A stretch of DNA of 40,114 bases from the NCBI GenBank assembly GCA_013289825.1, contig JABCZF010000035.1:1-40114 (forward strand). The letters run 5' to 3'. The DNA comes from Acidobacteriota bacterium (GTDB lineage: Bacteria; Acidobacteriota; Terriglobia; Acidiferrales; UBA7541). Shown here piece after piece: positions 32,887 to 40,114 of the stretch; the first letter of the stretch is position 1, and every line of letters starts with the position of its first letter. Position numbers and translations under genes: made by a program. The notes beneath the pieces are model-generated. The model was not told where the DNA came from, did no database searches, and saw only the letters and a list, made by a program, of their open reading frames with translations.

Positions 32887-33302
32887 TCGTACTGAATAGG
32901 TTGACATCCAGCCGCGGAACCCTTCCATTTGGAAACTTTCCGGCTTTGGCCGAGAGTAACCATGAATCATAACTTTGCTTGCCCCTCTCAGTCGGTACCC
33001 TAGCGTACATACGGCGTACTAACGAAAGTCCTGCGCCCGCCGAATAGGTCCTAAGGCGGTGCTAGGTCCACGAGGGATAAGCCGGTTCGCTCGTTTATCA
33101 CAACCGGGGTCCGCGGTCTGGCGGTAAGCCTGAAAAACTCTTCGGTTGACTAAGAGCCTGCTCGTAGCCACTAACGTATTTCCTTACAACAGAACGAATT
33201 ACGCGGTACAATCGGGGTGTCTCACTAGCATCCTTCTGCCAGACTTCGACCCTTGGGCAGTTCCTTGCAAAATCTGACAAATCCTTCGCAAAGGGACCGT
33301 CC
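32887..33302. other. Intergenic stretch upstream of first Crp/Fnr gene
   Basis: 416 bp with no supported gene. GTAC occurs at 32995-32998, 33005-33008 and 33017-33020, echoing the GGTAC palindromes at 31.9 kb. The promoter at 33184-33212 is listed separately. Confidence 0.45.
33184..33212 (+). promoter_or_regulatory. Promoter of first Crp/Fnr gene
   Basis: -35 TTACAA (33184-33189), spacer exactly 17 bp, -10 TACAAT (33207-33212); both are close to the sigma-70 consensus. Transcription would start near 33219, leaving a leader of about 84 nt before ATG 33303. Confidence 0.6.
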
Positions 33303-34070
33303 ATGGAGCGCACCTCCGCTACCCGTCTAAGGAAAGCCGTCGCCCGTCCTGTCGCCACAGACGTTAATGGGCGGCAAATGCACAACAAAATCCTGCTCGC
33401 TCTCCCGAACAATGAGTACACAGCGATCTTTTCTAAATTACAGTTCGTCTCGCTGCCAACACCCACGGTGTTGAACGAGGTTGCCGAGCCCATAAAGTTT
33501 GCCTTCTTTCTGAATGAGGGCTTGGCATCCATTCTGAGCATCACCGCCGATGGAAAAAGCGTAGAAGTTGGGCTGTGCGGCAGAGAAGGCTTCGTTGGGG
33601 TCCCTCTTACAGCAGGATTTCACAGCAGCCCCACGCGGGTGATCATGCAGGTAGGGGGCAGTGGTTTCCGCCTTGCTACTAAAGATCTTCTCGTCGCTCT
33701 GCGTGAATGCCCGCAGCTGGCGACTGGCTTGCAACGTTTCGCTCAAGAAGTAGCTTTGCAATCCTCGCAAGTGGCTGCCTGCAATCGGCTGCATGAGGTT
33801 GACGAGCGACTGGCGAGATGGCTTCTCATGTCCCAAGACCGCTTGGGTGGCGACGTTGTACCGTTGACGCAGGAGTTTCTCGCGCACATGTTAGGCACGC
33901 GCAGGGCCAGCGTCACCGTGGCTGCGGGTATCCTGCAGAAGGCCGGACTGATTACCCACACACGCGGAGCAGTTAAAATTGAAAGCCGAACGCGGCTAGA
34001 GGGCGCGGCTTGCGAATGCTACCGAATAATGACGGAGCAAATCAGACGATGGCACTCCGAAGCGAGCTAG
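33303..34070 (+). CDS. Crp/Fnr-family transcriptional regulator (first)
   Basis: A 255-residue protein. The cyclic-nucleotide-binding-type beta-roll spans about 30-150 (FFLNEGLASILSITADGKSVEVGLCGREGFVGVPL). The dimer helix spans about 150-180, and the C-terminal helix-turn-helix has VPLTQEFLAHMLGTRRASVTVAAGILQKAGLI. The cAMP-contacting Arg/Glu pattern is not evident and there is no N-terminal Cys cluster for an Fe-S centre, so the signal is unknown. AAGGGACC precedes the ATG. It is transcribed from the promoter at 33.2 kb. It is quite different in sequence from the second Crp/Fnr protein 430 bp downstream. Confidence 0.88.
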   Translation: MERTSATRLRKAVARPVATDVNGRQMHNKILLALPNNEYTAIFSKLQFVSLPTPTVLNEVAEPIKFAFFLNEGLASILSITADGKSVEVGLCGREGFVGVPLTAGFHSSPTRVIMQVGGSGFRLATKDLLVALRECPQLATGLQRFAQEVALQSSQVAACNRLHEVDERLARWLLMSQDRLGGDVVPLTQEFLAHMLGTRRASVTVAAGILQKAGLITHTRGAVKIESRTRLEGAACECYRIMTEQIRRWHSEAS

Positions 34071-34189
34071 CCGGCATAGCCCACGCAGGAACGGTCTCCA
34101 GACCGCTCGCGAAGTCCCTATGCACGATTTCCAGCAGCGAACAACGTATACTCCGGATATACACGGATTTCGTTTGACGAGGAACGAAA

Positions 34190-34396
34190 ATGCCTGACCA
34201 AGACTGGATCAAAACGCTTGCGGACGGCAGAAAAGTGAAATTCATCTACCAAGAACTGCCGGAAGACGGGGCCTTCATCACCGCGCAGCTTGCCGGCAAT
34301 GAAGTGGTTTATTCGATCGTATTGGCCAAAGCAGGAAACCCGCTGAGCCGAGAAGATGTTGAAAGACGCTTCAAGGGTGAACTTTCAAAGAAGTAA
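34190..34396 (+). CDS. Small protein (68 aa) between the Crp/Fnr genes
   Basis: A 68-residue soluble protein, MPDQDWIKTLADGRKVKFIYQELPEDGAFITAQLAGNEVVYS..., with an even mix of charged and hydrophobic residues consistent with a small alpha/beta fold. GAGGAA lies about 6 nt before the ATG. Upstream at 34144-34160 is a near-palindromic GTATA-CTCCGGA-TATAC that may be an operator. It has no known domain. Its place between two Crp/Fnr genes on the same strand suggests joint regulation. Confidence 0.68.
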   Translation: MPDQDWIKTLADGRKVKFIYQELPEDGAFITAQLAGNEVVYSIVLAKAGNPLSREDVERRFKGELSKK

Positions 34397-34502
34397 CGAC
34401 ATTGGCGAAGCAGCCGATCTCCAGCCGGAGCGGTGGTCATCCAGCAAAAACTTCTTGACTAGAACGCGATGATTGCGGTAAATGTCCTTAGGTGGTGTCG
34501 CT

Positions 34503-35195
34503 ATGCGGGCATCCACAACTTCACGGAAGATCAAATCCAGTCCAAAACTGAGGCCGAAGCACGCTTTCGACGCGCAAACTTTTCTCGATTCCGCCGGTGT
34601 GGCCAGAAAAGTCAAGGAGGTTAAGCGAGCAGAGCTGGTTTACGCTCAAGGTGCTGCCGCCGAGACCATCATCTACCTGCAAAGCGGCAGTGTAAAGCTG
34701 ACGGTCGTCAATGAAGTCGGCAAAGAAGCGGTCGTGGCGATTCTGGGACCGGGCGACTTCTTTGGTGAAGGCTGTCTGGCAGGTCAGTCCGTTCGCATAG
34801 GGACGGCTACTGCGATTACCTCCAGCACGGTGCTGGTGATTGAGAAGAGCGAAATGTTGAAGCTGCTCCACGAGGAGCATGACCTCTCCGACCGGTTCAT
34901 CAGGTTCATGCTGGCACGGAACATTCGAATCGAAGAGGACCTGATCGATCAGCTGTTCAATTCGAGCGAGAAGCGGCTGGCTCGCACACTTCTCTTGCTT
35001 GCGCGTTATGGCAAAGAAGACCAACCCCACGGAGTTCTCCCCAAAATGTCGCAAGAAACGCTGGCGGAGATGGTCGGTACCACGCGCTCACGGGTCAATT
35101 TCTTCATGAACAAGTTCAGGAAATTGGGCTTCATCAAGTACAACGGCGGTCTGCAGATCAACACTTCTCTCTTGAGCGTGGTGCTGCACGAGTAA
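34503..35195 (+). CDS. Crp/Fnr-family transcriptional regulator (second)
   Basis: A 230-residue protein. The beta-roll (about 35-140) contains LVYAQGAAAETIIYLQSGSVKLTVVNEVGKEAVVAILGPGDFFGEGCLAGQ, matching the effector-binding core. Then come a dimer helix and the HTH MSQETLAEMVGTTRSRVNFFMNKFRKLGFIKYNGGLQI. ATG 34503 is chosen because AGGTGG lies upstream; ATG 34482 in the same frame is possible. There are no Fe-S cysteines. Acidobacterial genomes carry many such regulators, and this one has an especially canonical effector pocket (GEG with downstream residues differing from Crp's RT/S), so the ligand is not assigned. Confidence 0.9.
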   Translation: MRASTTSRKIKSSPKLRPKHAFDAQTFLDSAGVARKVKEVKRAELVYAQGAAAETIIYLQSGSVKLTVVNEVGKEAVVAILGPGDFFGEGCLAGQSVRIGTATAITSSTVLVIEKSEMLKLLHEEHDLSDRFIRFMLARNIRIEEDLIDQLFNSSEKRLARTLLLLARYGKEDQPHGVLPKMSQETLAEMVGTTRSRVNFFMNKFRKLGFIKYNGGLQINTSLLSVVLHE

Positions 35196-35373
35196 CCGGC
35201 ATTCGCGCTATGGCCACGCCCAGCCAAGAGTGGCGGCGCTACTAGAGAGAGAGTTTCCCTTCGCAGCACCAAGAGAGACGCTTCGAGGCCTATAATCTCC
35301 CTTGCCGGGATGCGCCCGGAACCGTCCGAGCGTGACTCGCTGCCAACGCTTGTTTGATTTCTGCGGAGGGAAT

Positions 35374-36294
35374 ATGAACGCAAGCACTGCTCGTGCCGAG
35401 CGGGACCTCTGGCCGGAGCTTCCTCTGGAAGCTTGGCAGGACACTTACGCGACGCTCCATCTGTGGACGCAGATCGTGGGTAAAGTGCGCTTGGCGCTGA
35501 GCCCGAATATCAATCACTGGTGGGGAGTGCCCCTCTACGTGAATGCTGTGGGGCTGACCACGTCGGCCATTCCTTACGCGCGGGGCAATTTCGAAATACA
35601 GTTCGATTTCATCCATCACAAGCTCGTCATTCGAACCAGCAACGACGCTATCGTGGCACTGGCCCTGGCGCCGCAATCCGTTGCCGATTTTTATCGCGAT
35701 TTCATGGAAACGCTGGAGTCGCTTGGGATTGCGGTGAAAATTTGGAAGATGCCGGTCGAAATCCCTGATCCGATTCCGTTCGATCAGGACAGGCAACATG
35801 TTTCCTACGATCCTGAATATGCCAACCGGTTCTGGCGGATTCTCATCAGCTGCGATGAAGTGTTCAAAGAGTTTCGCGCGGAGTTCATCGGAAAGGCCAG
35901 TCCCGTGCATTTTTTCTGGGGTAGTTTCGATTTGGCGACGACGCGCTTCTCGGGGCGGCGTGCTCCGGAACGGGAGGGAGCCGACCCGATCACTCGAGAA
36001 GCGTATTCGCACGAGGTGAGCAGCGTGGGGTTTTGGCCGGGCGGCGGCGACGTTAAGGGACCGGCGTTTTATGCCTACGCGGCACCGGAGCCAGCGGGGT
36101 TTCCTCAGTATCCAGTTCGCCCGGCGGAGGCGTTCTATCAGCCGCAACTGAAGGAATTCATATTGATGTACGACGACGTGCGGCGGGCGCCTTCGCCGAG
36201 AGAGACGTTGCTGGCATTCCTGCAAAGCACGTATGATGCGGGGGCCGACCTCGGAAAATGGAGCCGCAAGGAGCTAGAAAAAGGGGCCGGCTAG
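35374..36294 (+). CDS. DUF5996 family protein
   Basis: A 306-residue soluble protein that starts MNASTARAERDLWPELPLEAWQDTYATLHLWTQIVGKVRL, typical of DUF5996. Conserved-looking stretches are NHWWGVPLYVNAVGLTTSAIP, FEIQFDFIHHKLVI and the C-terminal HFFWGSFDLATTRFSGR...PGGGDVKGPAFYAYAAPEP. Rich conserved Trp/His/Asp residues suggest an enzyme, but no reaction is known. GCGGAGGG lies 4-5 nt before ATG 35374. A perfect -10 TATAAT stands at 35291-35296, without a good -35. It is convergent with the oxidoreductase gene. Confidence 0.85.
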   Translation: MNASTARAERDLWPELPLEAWQDTYATLHLWTQIVGKVRLALSPNINHWWGVPLYVNAVGLTTSAIPYARGNFEIQFDFIHHKLVIRTSNDAIVALALAPQSVADFYRDFMETLESLGIAVKIWKMPVEIPDPIPFDQDRQHVSYDPEYANRFWRILISCDEVFKEFRAEFIGKASPVHFFWGSFDLATTRFSGRRAPEREGADPITREAYSHEVSSVGFWPGGGDVKGPAFYAYAAPEPAGFPQYPVRPAEAFYQPQLKEFILMYDDVRRAPSPRETLLAFLQSTYDAGADLGKWSRKELEKGAG

Positions 36295-36312
36295 CAGGGC
36301 AACCGCGCCGGC

Positions 36313-36328
36313 TGCCCTTCGGGCATTT
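36313..36328. terminator. Small hairpin between convergent genes
   Basis: TGCCC (36313-36317), loop TTC, GGGCA (36321-36325), then TTT. A short stem with a minimal T-run between the DUF5996 gene and the convergent oxidoreductase gene; a possible weak terminator in the plus direction. Confidence 0.3.
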
Positions 36329-36330
36329 CC

Positions 36331-37734
36331 TCAGCAGACAAAGTTTTCTTCGAGGAAAAGATTGTTCAGGGCTTCAGAAAGATTGGGGTGAGCGAAAACG
36401 GCGTCGTGAAGAACGGCGTAAGGCAGCTTGCCCATCATCGCTAACTGAATCATGGACATCACTTCTCCTCCTTCAAGACCGAGAACAGCTGCGCCCAGGA
36501 TCTGCCCGGTGTCGCCATCGACGATAGCTTTCATGAAGCCGCGGGTTTCATCCACTTCTTTTGCGCGCGCTACGCGGGTCATGGGCATCTTTGCGACGCG
36601 AATCTTGCGATTTTGCGTGTGTGCTTCCTGTTCGGAGAGGCCGACACGGCTTAACTGCGGATCGATAAACACCGTGTACGGAACCAGGCGGCCATCGGTG
36701 CTGGCGCTTCCTTTCTCAATAAGATTTGTTCGGATGATGCGGAAGTCGTCGTAAGAAATATGCGTGAACGCAGGGCCGCCCTTGATATCACCAAGGGCGT
36801 AAATTCCAGCAACATTCGTTTCGAGTTTTGGATTGACCTGAATGAACCCGCCTCTATCCGCGGCGATGCCTGCGGCAGCGATGTTGAGAGCGTCTGAGTT
36901 GGGCACGCGGCCCGTGGCGACCAGCACATGAGATCCACTGATCGTGCGGCTTTCGCTTTCGCCGCCTGCAGCGACGGCAAGTTTGATCTGTGGGCCTTCC
37001 TTAGCCACGCGCTGTACTTTGGCGTTGAGCAAAACGTCGATGCCATCCTGCTCGAGGATCGCCAGAACTTCAGCGGCGACGTCCGCATCTTCGCCACCGA
37101 GCAATTGCGCAGCTCGCTGCGCGATGGTCACGCGGCTGCCAAAGCGGCGGAAAAGCTGGCCGAATTCAAGCCCGACATAGCCGCCGCCGATGACGAGGAG
37201 ATGCTCGGGGACGGCGTCGAGTTCCATGATGGACGTGCTGTCGAGATACGCAGCGCTTTGGAGACCTTCAAGCGCAGGCACGGAAGCGCGGCACCCCGCG
37301 TTGATAAAAAATTTATCGGCGGTGAGTGTGCGTTGCGAGCCATCCTGAAGGCGGACTTGAACAGAGCGCGGGCCGGTGAAGCTGGCCTCGCCAAAGAGAA
37401 GATCGAGATTGGGAGTTTTTTCGATCCGCGTCTGACTGCCGTTACGGAAAGTGGCGACGATGGCGCGCTTGCGCTCGCGGACGCGGCGCATGTCTACGGT
37501 GATGCTGCCGGTGGGCACGCCGTAGTCCGCTCCACGACGGGCCAGATAGGCGACGCGGCCGCTCGCGACCATCGTTTTGGTGGGCGTACAGCCCTCGTTG
37601 ACGCATGTGCCGCCCACGTGCGCGCGTTCCACCAGAGCGGTGCGCCAACCGGCATTAGCCAATGCCTGGCAGAGCGGCGTGCCTGCCTGGCCGGAGCCGA
37701 TGACGACGGCCTGATAGTGGTCGGATACGCTCAT
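36331..37734 (-). CDS. FAD-dependent pyridine nucleotide-disulfide oxidoreductase (mercuric reductase/RclA-like)
   Basis: A 467-residue flavoprotein. FAD-binding GSGQAGTP (13-20) and the redox disulfide CVNEGC (C44, C49) are present, as are NAD(P)-binding GGGYVGLEFG (183-192), the second FAD motif GIYALGDIKGG and the C-terminal dimerisation region with AHPNLSEALNNLF. It lacks an NmerA domain and the C-terminal vicinal Cys pair of true mercuric reductases, ending NFVC, so mercury reduction is unlikely. RclA-like or related thiol/redox reductase activity is more plausible. Start 37734 has GGAGGGG upstream. It lies 106 bp after the antiporter gene and could be co-transcribed. Confidence 0.9.
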   Translation of the reverse strand: MSVSDHYQAVVIGSGQAGTPLCQALANAGWRTALVERAHVGGTCVNEGCTPTKTMVASGRVAYLARRGADYGVPTGSITVDMRRVRERKRAIVATFRNGSQTRIEKTPNLDLLFGEASFTGPRSVQVRLQDGSQRTLTADKFFINAGCRASVPALEGLQSAAYLDSTSIMELDAVPEHLLVIGGGYVGLEFGQLFRRFGSRVTIAQRAAQLLGGEDADVAAEVLAILEQDGIDVLLNAKVQRVAKEGPQIKLAVAAGGESESRTISGSHVLVATGRVPNSDALNIAAAGIAADRGGFIQVNPKLETNVAGIYALGDIKGGPAFTHISYDDFRIIRTNLIEKGSASTDGRLVPYTVFIDPQLSRVGLSEQEAHTQNRKIRVAKMPMTRVARAKEVDETRGFMKAIVDGDTGQILGAAVLGLEGGEVMSMIQLAMMGKLPYAVLHDAVFAHPNLSEALNNLFLEENFVC

Positions 37735-37840
37735 AGATGCCCCTCCGCTTTCTGGGACTTTCCGCTTGCCGATAATTGCATGCACCAAGGGTAGCGATAT
37801 TCTGTCACGTCGCAGCGAGAGCCGCGTACCAGAAAATCCC

Positions 37841-39133
37841 TCAGAAAGTGATTTGCGGGACGGCTGGTTCGGGCGGCGCCGTTAGCGGCTTCGGGAAAAG
37901 CCGCCGGGCGCGCAGCGAGCCAATGAGCAAAGCAAGATTGGTCATCAGAATGACGGCAAAGGCCAGCGAGGGAAGAAACTCGAAGTCGGCGCCGCGAGCC
38001 TCCACAATTTGTATGCCCAGCACTGCGGTGATGAGGCCGCGCGGCAGAAACCAGATCATCAGTTCGCGCTCCTGAGACGTGAAGGCGCGCCAGGCGAAGC
38101 GCCCGGACTCGACCGAGAGCCAGCGGGCAATGAAGAGCGCCCCAAAACAGCCGAGCGCCAGGACGGCGTGCTTGCGTAAGCCCTGGAATTCGACAAGGGC
38201 GCCGAGCAAGACAAAAAAAAATGTGCGAATCAAAAAAGCCAACTCGCCATGAAACGTGAGCAACTGCCCGTGATGCGGCGAGCGATCGTGGTCTGGCTTC
38301 ACGGACGTCTCGGAAAACCAGTCCGCACTTTCAGCGTCATCGCCGAGTTGCAAGCCCTTTTGCGCCGCCGGGTAATTGGAAAGTGTGAGGCCAAATATCA
38401 AGACGGCGACGAGTTCATTGCCGTGAAGCGCGTGAACGCCAGAGTAGATCAGCAAAACCACGGCGAAGGTCAGCACATGCCAGAAACGCTCCTCGGAGAG
38501 GAGTGGCAGGAGATAGGACCACAGAGCGCCGATGAGCGCACCCGATGCAACGGCGAGAATGACGCTGGAGAAAAGACTCCAGGTGATGATGCTCGCGGAA
38601 GCGCTTCCGCCAGCGGCGGTATCGATGAGCGTGGTGACGGCAAGGACAGCGAGGGCATCGCCGAACGTGGCTTCGACAAGCAGAGTGACTTTGACCTCGC
38701 GCCGAAGATTCACTTGCTGCAGAACGGGAAGAAGGATCGAGCTGCTGATGCAGCCAAGAGCGGCGCCGACAAGGAGCGCCGGAGTCCAAGTGAAGTGCAG
38801 AGCGTGCCGACAAACAAGCGCGACACCAACCGCGCCGAGCAGGTAACTGAAAATAGCAAGAAACAAGCCGCCGGCGAAGTGGCTGAGAATTTCGCGGAAC
38901 TTGAGTTCGAGACCTCCTTCGAACAGGATGAGAATCAGCGCCAGGGAGCCGAAGCCGTGCGTGGCGCCGCGAAACAGATCGGGATTGACCCAGTGGAGCA
39001 CGGGCCCGATGAGCACTCCCGTGGCCATCAGGATGATAACGTCCGGCACGCCGGTGAAGCGCACGAGCCGGTTGGCGACGAAGGCCAGAACCAGCAAGCC
39101 GCCGAGCAGCGCGAAAAAAAGATTCAGGTCCAT
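37841..39133 (-). CDS. Cation/proton antiporter (CPA family)
   Basis: A 430-residue membrane protein with about 12 TM helices (Na_H_Exchanger fold). The first helix is LNLFFALLGGLLVLAFVANRLV. The transport-site helix is LLVEATFGDALAVLAV, with the Glu/Asp pair expected in electroneutral CPA1-type exchangers. The C-terminal part contains ERELMIWFLPRGLITAVLGIQI, a conserved Arg-Gly helix. No TrkA/RCK regulatory domain is attached, unlike Kef systems. It should exchange Na+ or K+ for H+ at the inner membrane for pH and salt homeostasis. It is flanked on the same strand by DUF4126 and the flavoprotein. Confidence 0.9.
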   Translation of the reverse strand: MDLNLFFALLGGLLVLAFVANRLVRFTGVPDVIILMATGVLIGPVLHWVNPDLFRGATHGFGSLALILILFEGGLELKFREILSHFAGGLFLAIFSYLLGAVGVALVCRHALHFTWTPALLVGAALGCISSSILLPVLQQVNLRREVKVTLLVEATFGDALAVLAVTTLIDTAAGGSASASIITWSLFSSVILAVASGALIGALWSYLLPLLSEERFWHVLTFAVVLLIYSGVHALHGNELVAVLIFGLTLSNYPAAQKGLQLGDDAESADWFSETSVKPDHDRSPHHGQLLTFHGELAFLIRTFFFVLLGALVEFQGLRKHAVLALGCFGALFIARWLSVESGRFAWRAFTSQERELMIWFLPRGLITAVLGIQIVEARGADFEFLPSLAFAVILMTNLALLIGSLRARRLFPKPLTAPPEPAVPQITF

Positions 39134-39259
39134 GAAAGTATCCGGCGTGCCCGGGGTGGAGAAATCGTCGCGGAAACCGGAAGCCGAAGCAAATGAAAAG
39201 TTGGCATGTACCAGACGGCGCGCAGCCGCGCGGAAGCGATTTTCGGAACAGCCCCCGAA

Positions 39260-39736
39260 TTAGTGCCGGGAAACGATGAACAGCCCGGCGCCGATGGCGA
39301 TGGCGTCTTCGACGAGAGCGATGACAAAGTCGGGAACCTTGAGCGCCTTTACCAGGCCAGTCCGCCATTGATAGCTGGCGAAGGCCCCTAGCAGGCCGCC
39401 GGCAGCGCCAAGAATGGCGCCAGGCGCGGGAGACTGTCCCGCAGACACGCCGACGCAGGCCCCCGAGAGAGCTCCTGAGACCAAGCGGGCGATCAGCCCC
39501 ACAGGCGCGGTGCGACTGGGCGTCGAGGGCAACTTGTCGGTAATGAGCTCTACGATCGCGAGCACCGTGAAAATGGCCATAGCGGCAGTCGATCCCAAAA
39601 ACGCCAGCCGGGTTCCGGCAAGGTTGAGCCAGTTCCGATGCGCAGCCCAAGCCGCGACCGCCGGCGCCGTCAGGGACCGCATCCCGGACACGATACCGAT
39701 AGCCAAGGCCAGAACGAAAACGAAGGTAGCGCTCAT
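39260..39736 (-). CDS. DUF4126 family membrane protein
   Basis: A 158-residue protein with about four TM helices (FVFVLALAIGIVSGMRSLTAPAVAAWAA at the N-terminus; Gly/Ala-rich GAILGAAGGLLGAFASYQ later), matching the DUF4126 pattern. The start is ATG 39736, because a promoter ends immediately upstream; no Shine-Dalgarno sequence exists and the mRNA is predicted to be leaderless. The molecular function of the family is unknown. It lies 126 bp upstream of the antiporter gene, same strand, and may be the first gene of that transcript. Confidence 0.85.
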   Translation of the reverse strand: MSATFVFVLALAIGIVSGMRSLTAPAVAAWAAHRNWLNLAGTRLAFLGSTAAMAIFTVLAIVELITDKLPSTPSRTAPVGLIARLVSGALSGACVGVSAGQSPAPGAILGAAGGLLGAFASYQWRTGLVKALKVPDFVIALVEDAIAIGAGLFIVSRH

Positions 39737-39743
39737 CGAAGGA

Positions 39744-39772
39744 GATGTATCGCGGTTGCCGTCAGGTGTCAA
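39744..39772 (-). promoter_or_regulatory. Promoter giving a leaderless DUF4126 mRNA
   Basis: Minus strand: -35 TTGACA (39772-39767), 17-bp spacer, -10 TACATC (39749-39744). The ATG begins at 39736, seven bases after the -10, where transcription itself should start. The lack of any Shine-Dalgarno sequence fits leaderless translation. Confidence 0.6.
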
Positions 39773-39923
39773 GAAATACGAGATGAAGGAAAAAGACGGC
39801 GGAAACCGTTCGCCGGCGGAATTCGGCGGTTGAGGCTCGACAGGCGGCCATTTGATTTTTTCTTGTTTTCGCGGCGTGAATTCTGTGGCATTCTCGAAGT
39901 CGTCCTAAGGAGGACTACTTCCC

Positions 39924-40016
39924 ATGCAGCGGTTGATACCAATAGGCCGTATTGCGGCGTTGCCGGCGTGGCTAGATCGCGGCAGCGAATGGATGTCGTC
40001 TGCTCGCTTCCGTTAG
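39924..40016 (+). CDS. Possible 30-residue small ORF or leader peptide
   Basis: ATG 39924 opens a 30-codon frame (MQRLIPIGRIAALPAWLDRG...) ending at TAG 40014-40016. AAGGAGG lies about 11 nt upstream, the best ribosome-binding match in this end of the window. It sits inside a small inverted repeat (GTCCT-AAGG-AGGAC) that could sequester it. It could be a small protein, a leader peptide for a gene beyond the window, or chance. No family is recognised. Confidence 0.3.
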   Translation: MQRLIPIGRIAALPAWLDRGSEWMSSARFR

Positions 40017-40114
40017 TTCCTTTTCTAATCGGCAATTTTAATTGAAACTATTTCGACGTCGAGCGGCTAGTTGTGCCGTATTGTCGCGCGATTTTTTCGT
40101 TCGCGCGAATCACC

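Noticed and set aside
36331..37734. Mercuric reductase (merA)
   Set aside because: No NmerA domain, no C-terminal Cys pair and no mer genes; only the redox CVNEGC is shared with the wider family.
38415..39650. 411-codon frame, minus strand, overlapping antiporter and DUF4126 genes
   Set aside because: Arg/Ser/His-rich out-of-frame translation of two recognisable membrane-protein genes.

Overview
This window looks like chromosomal DNA from a member of the Acidobacteriota, probably a soil-type Terriglobia/'Koribacter'-like lineage. No marker gene is present, so this is inferred from a characteristic gene set. That set comprises two long orphan MacB-like permeases (the acidobacterial 'ADOP' architecture), two PadR regulators each placed directly before a HAAS-domain or ADOP gene, a secreted VWFA-related acidobacterial protein, exported sugar isomerase-like and GH5-like enzymes, and many small hypothetical proteins. 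Base composition is moderately GC-rich. No rRNA, CRISPR array or insertion sequence was seen.

Layout. 0.19-0.45 kb: tRNA-Ser(GGA) on minus and tRNA-Gln(UUG) on plus. 0.55-2.9 kb (minus): exported GH5-like glycosidase and Tat-exported xylose-isomerase-like protein. 3.1-4.7 kb: DHA2-type multidrug MFS transporter. 4.8-5.4 kb (minus): RRM RNA-binding protein followed by a 59-residue charged protein. 5.7-6.4 kb (minus): remnant of a spermidine-dehydrogenase-like flavoprotein. 6.6-10.9 kb (minus): four-gene ABC efflux operon (membrane-fusion adaptor, ATPase, two FtsX-type permeases) facing a MarR regulator at 11.2 kb. A perfect 11-bp inverted repeat lies between them and covers the operon's predicted promoter. 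11.9-14.4 kb: first ADOP permease. 14.6 kb: Hsp20 remnant. 14.9-15.9 kb: double-PilZ protein with a zinc ribbon. 16.0-19.3 kb: compact operon PadR / HAAS membrane protein / small one-TM protein / ABC ATPase / ABC-2 permease.

19.4-24.3 kb holds single genes: tandem VOC protein (minus), DUF2378-like protein, VWA protein, ArsR-like regulator (minus), NIPSNAP protein and transglutaminase-like protein. 24.4-27.4 kb: a second PadR with its own palindrome, then a second ADOP permease whose HAAS N-terminus is split off by a frameshift. 27.5-30.7 kb: a membrane-anchored unknown (minus) and a patatin-POTRA-beta-barrel protein of the PlpD (type Vd autotransporter) kind. 30.9-35.2 kb is rich in small genes: an exported Lys-rich peptide, a degenerate receiver, two small unknowns, a small zinc-finger protein and two Crp/Fnr regulators. 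35.4-39.8 kb: a DUF5996 protein, then on minus a pyridine nucleotide-disulfide oxidoreductase, a CPA-type cation/proton antiporter and a DUF4126 membrane protein.

Functionally the window is dominated by envelope transport and export under local one-component regulators (MarR, two PadR, ArsR, two Crp/Fnr). Several promoters can be read directly. They sit so close to the start codon that the mRNAs would be leaderless or nearly so, and regulator palindromes overlap promoter, ribosome-binding site or start codon. The most interesting unit is the PadR-HAAS-small TM-ABC operon at 15.9-19.3 kb, which could be a self-regulated exporter or envelope-stress module of unknown substrate.
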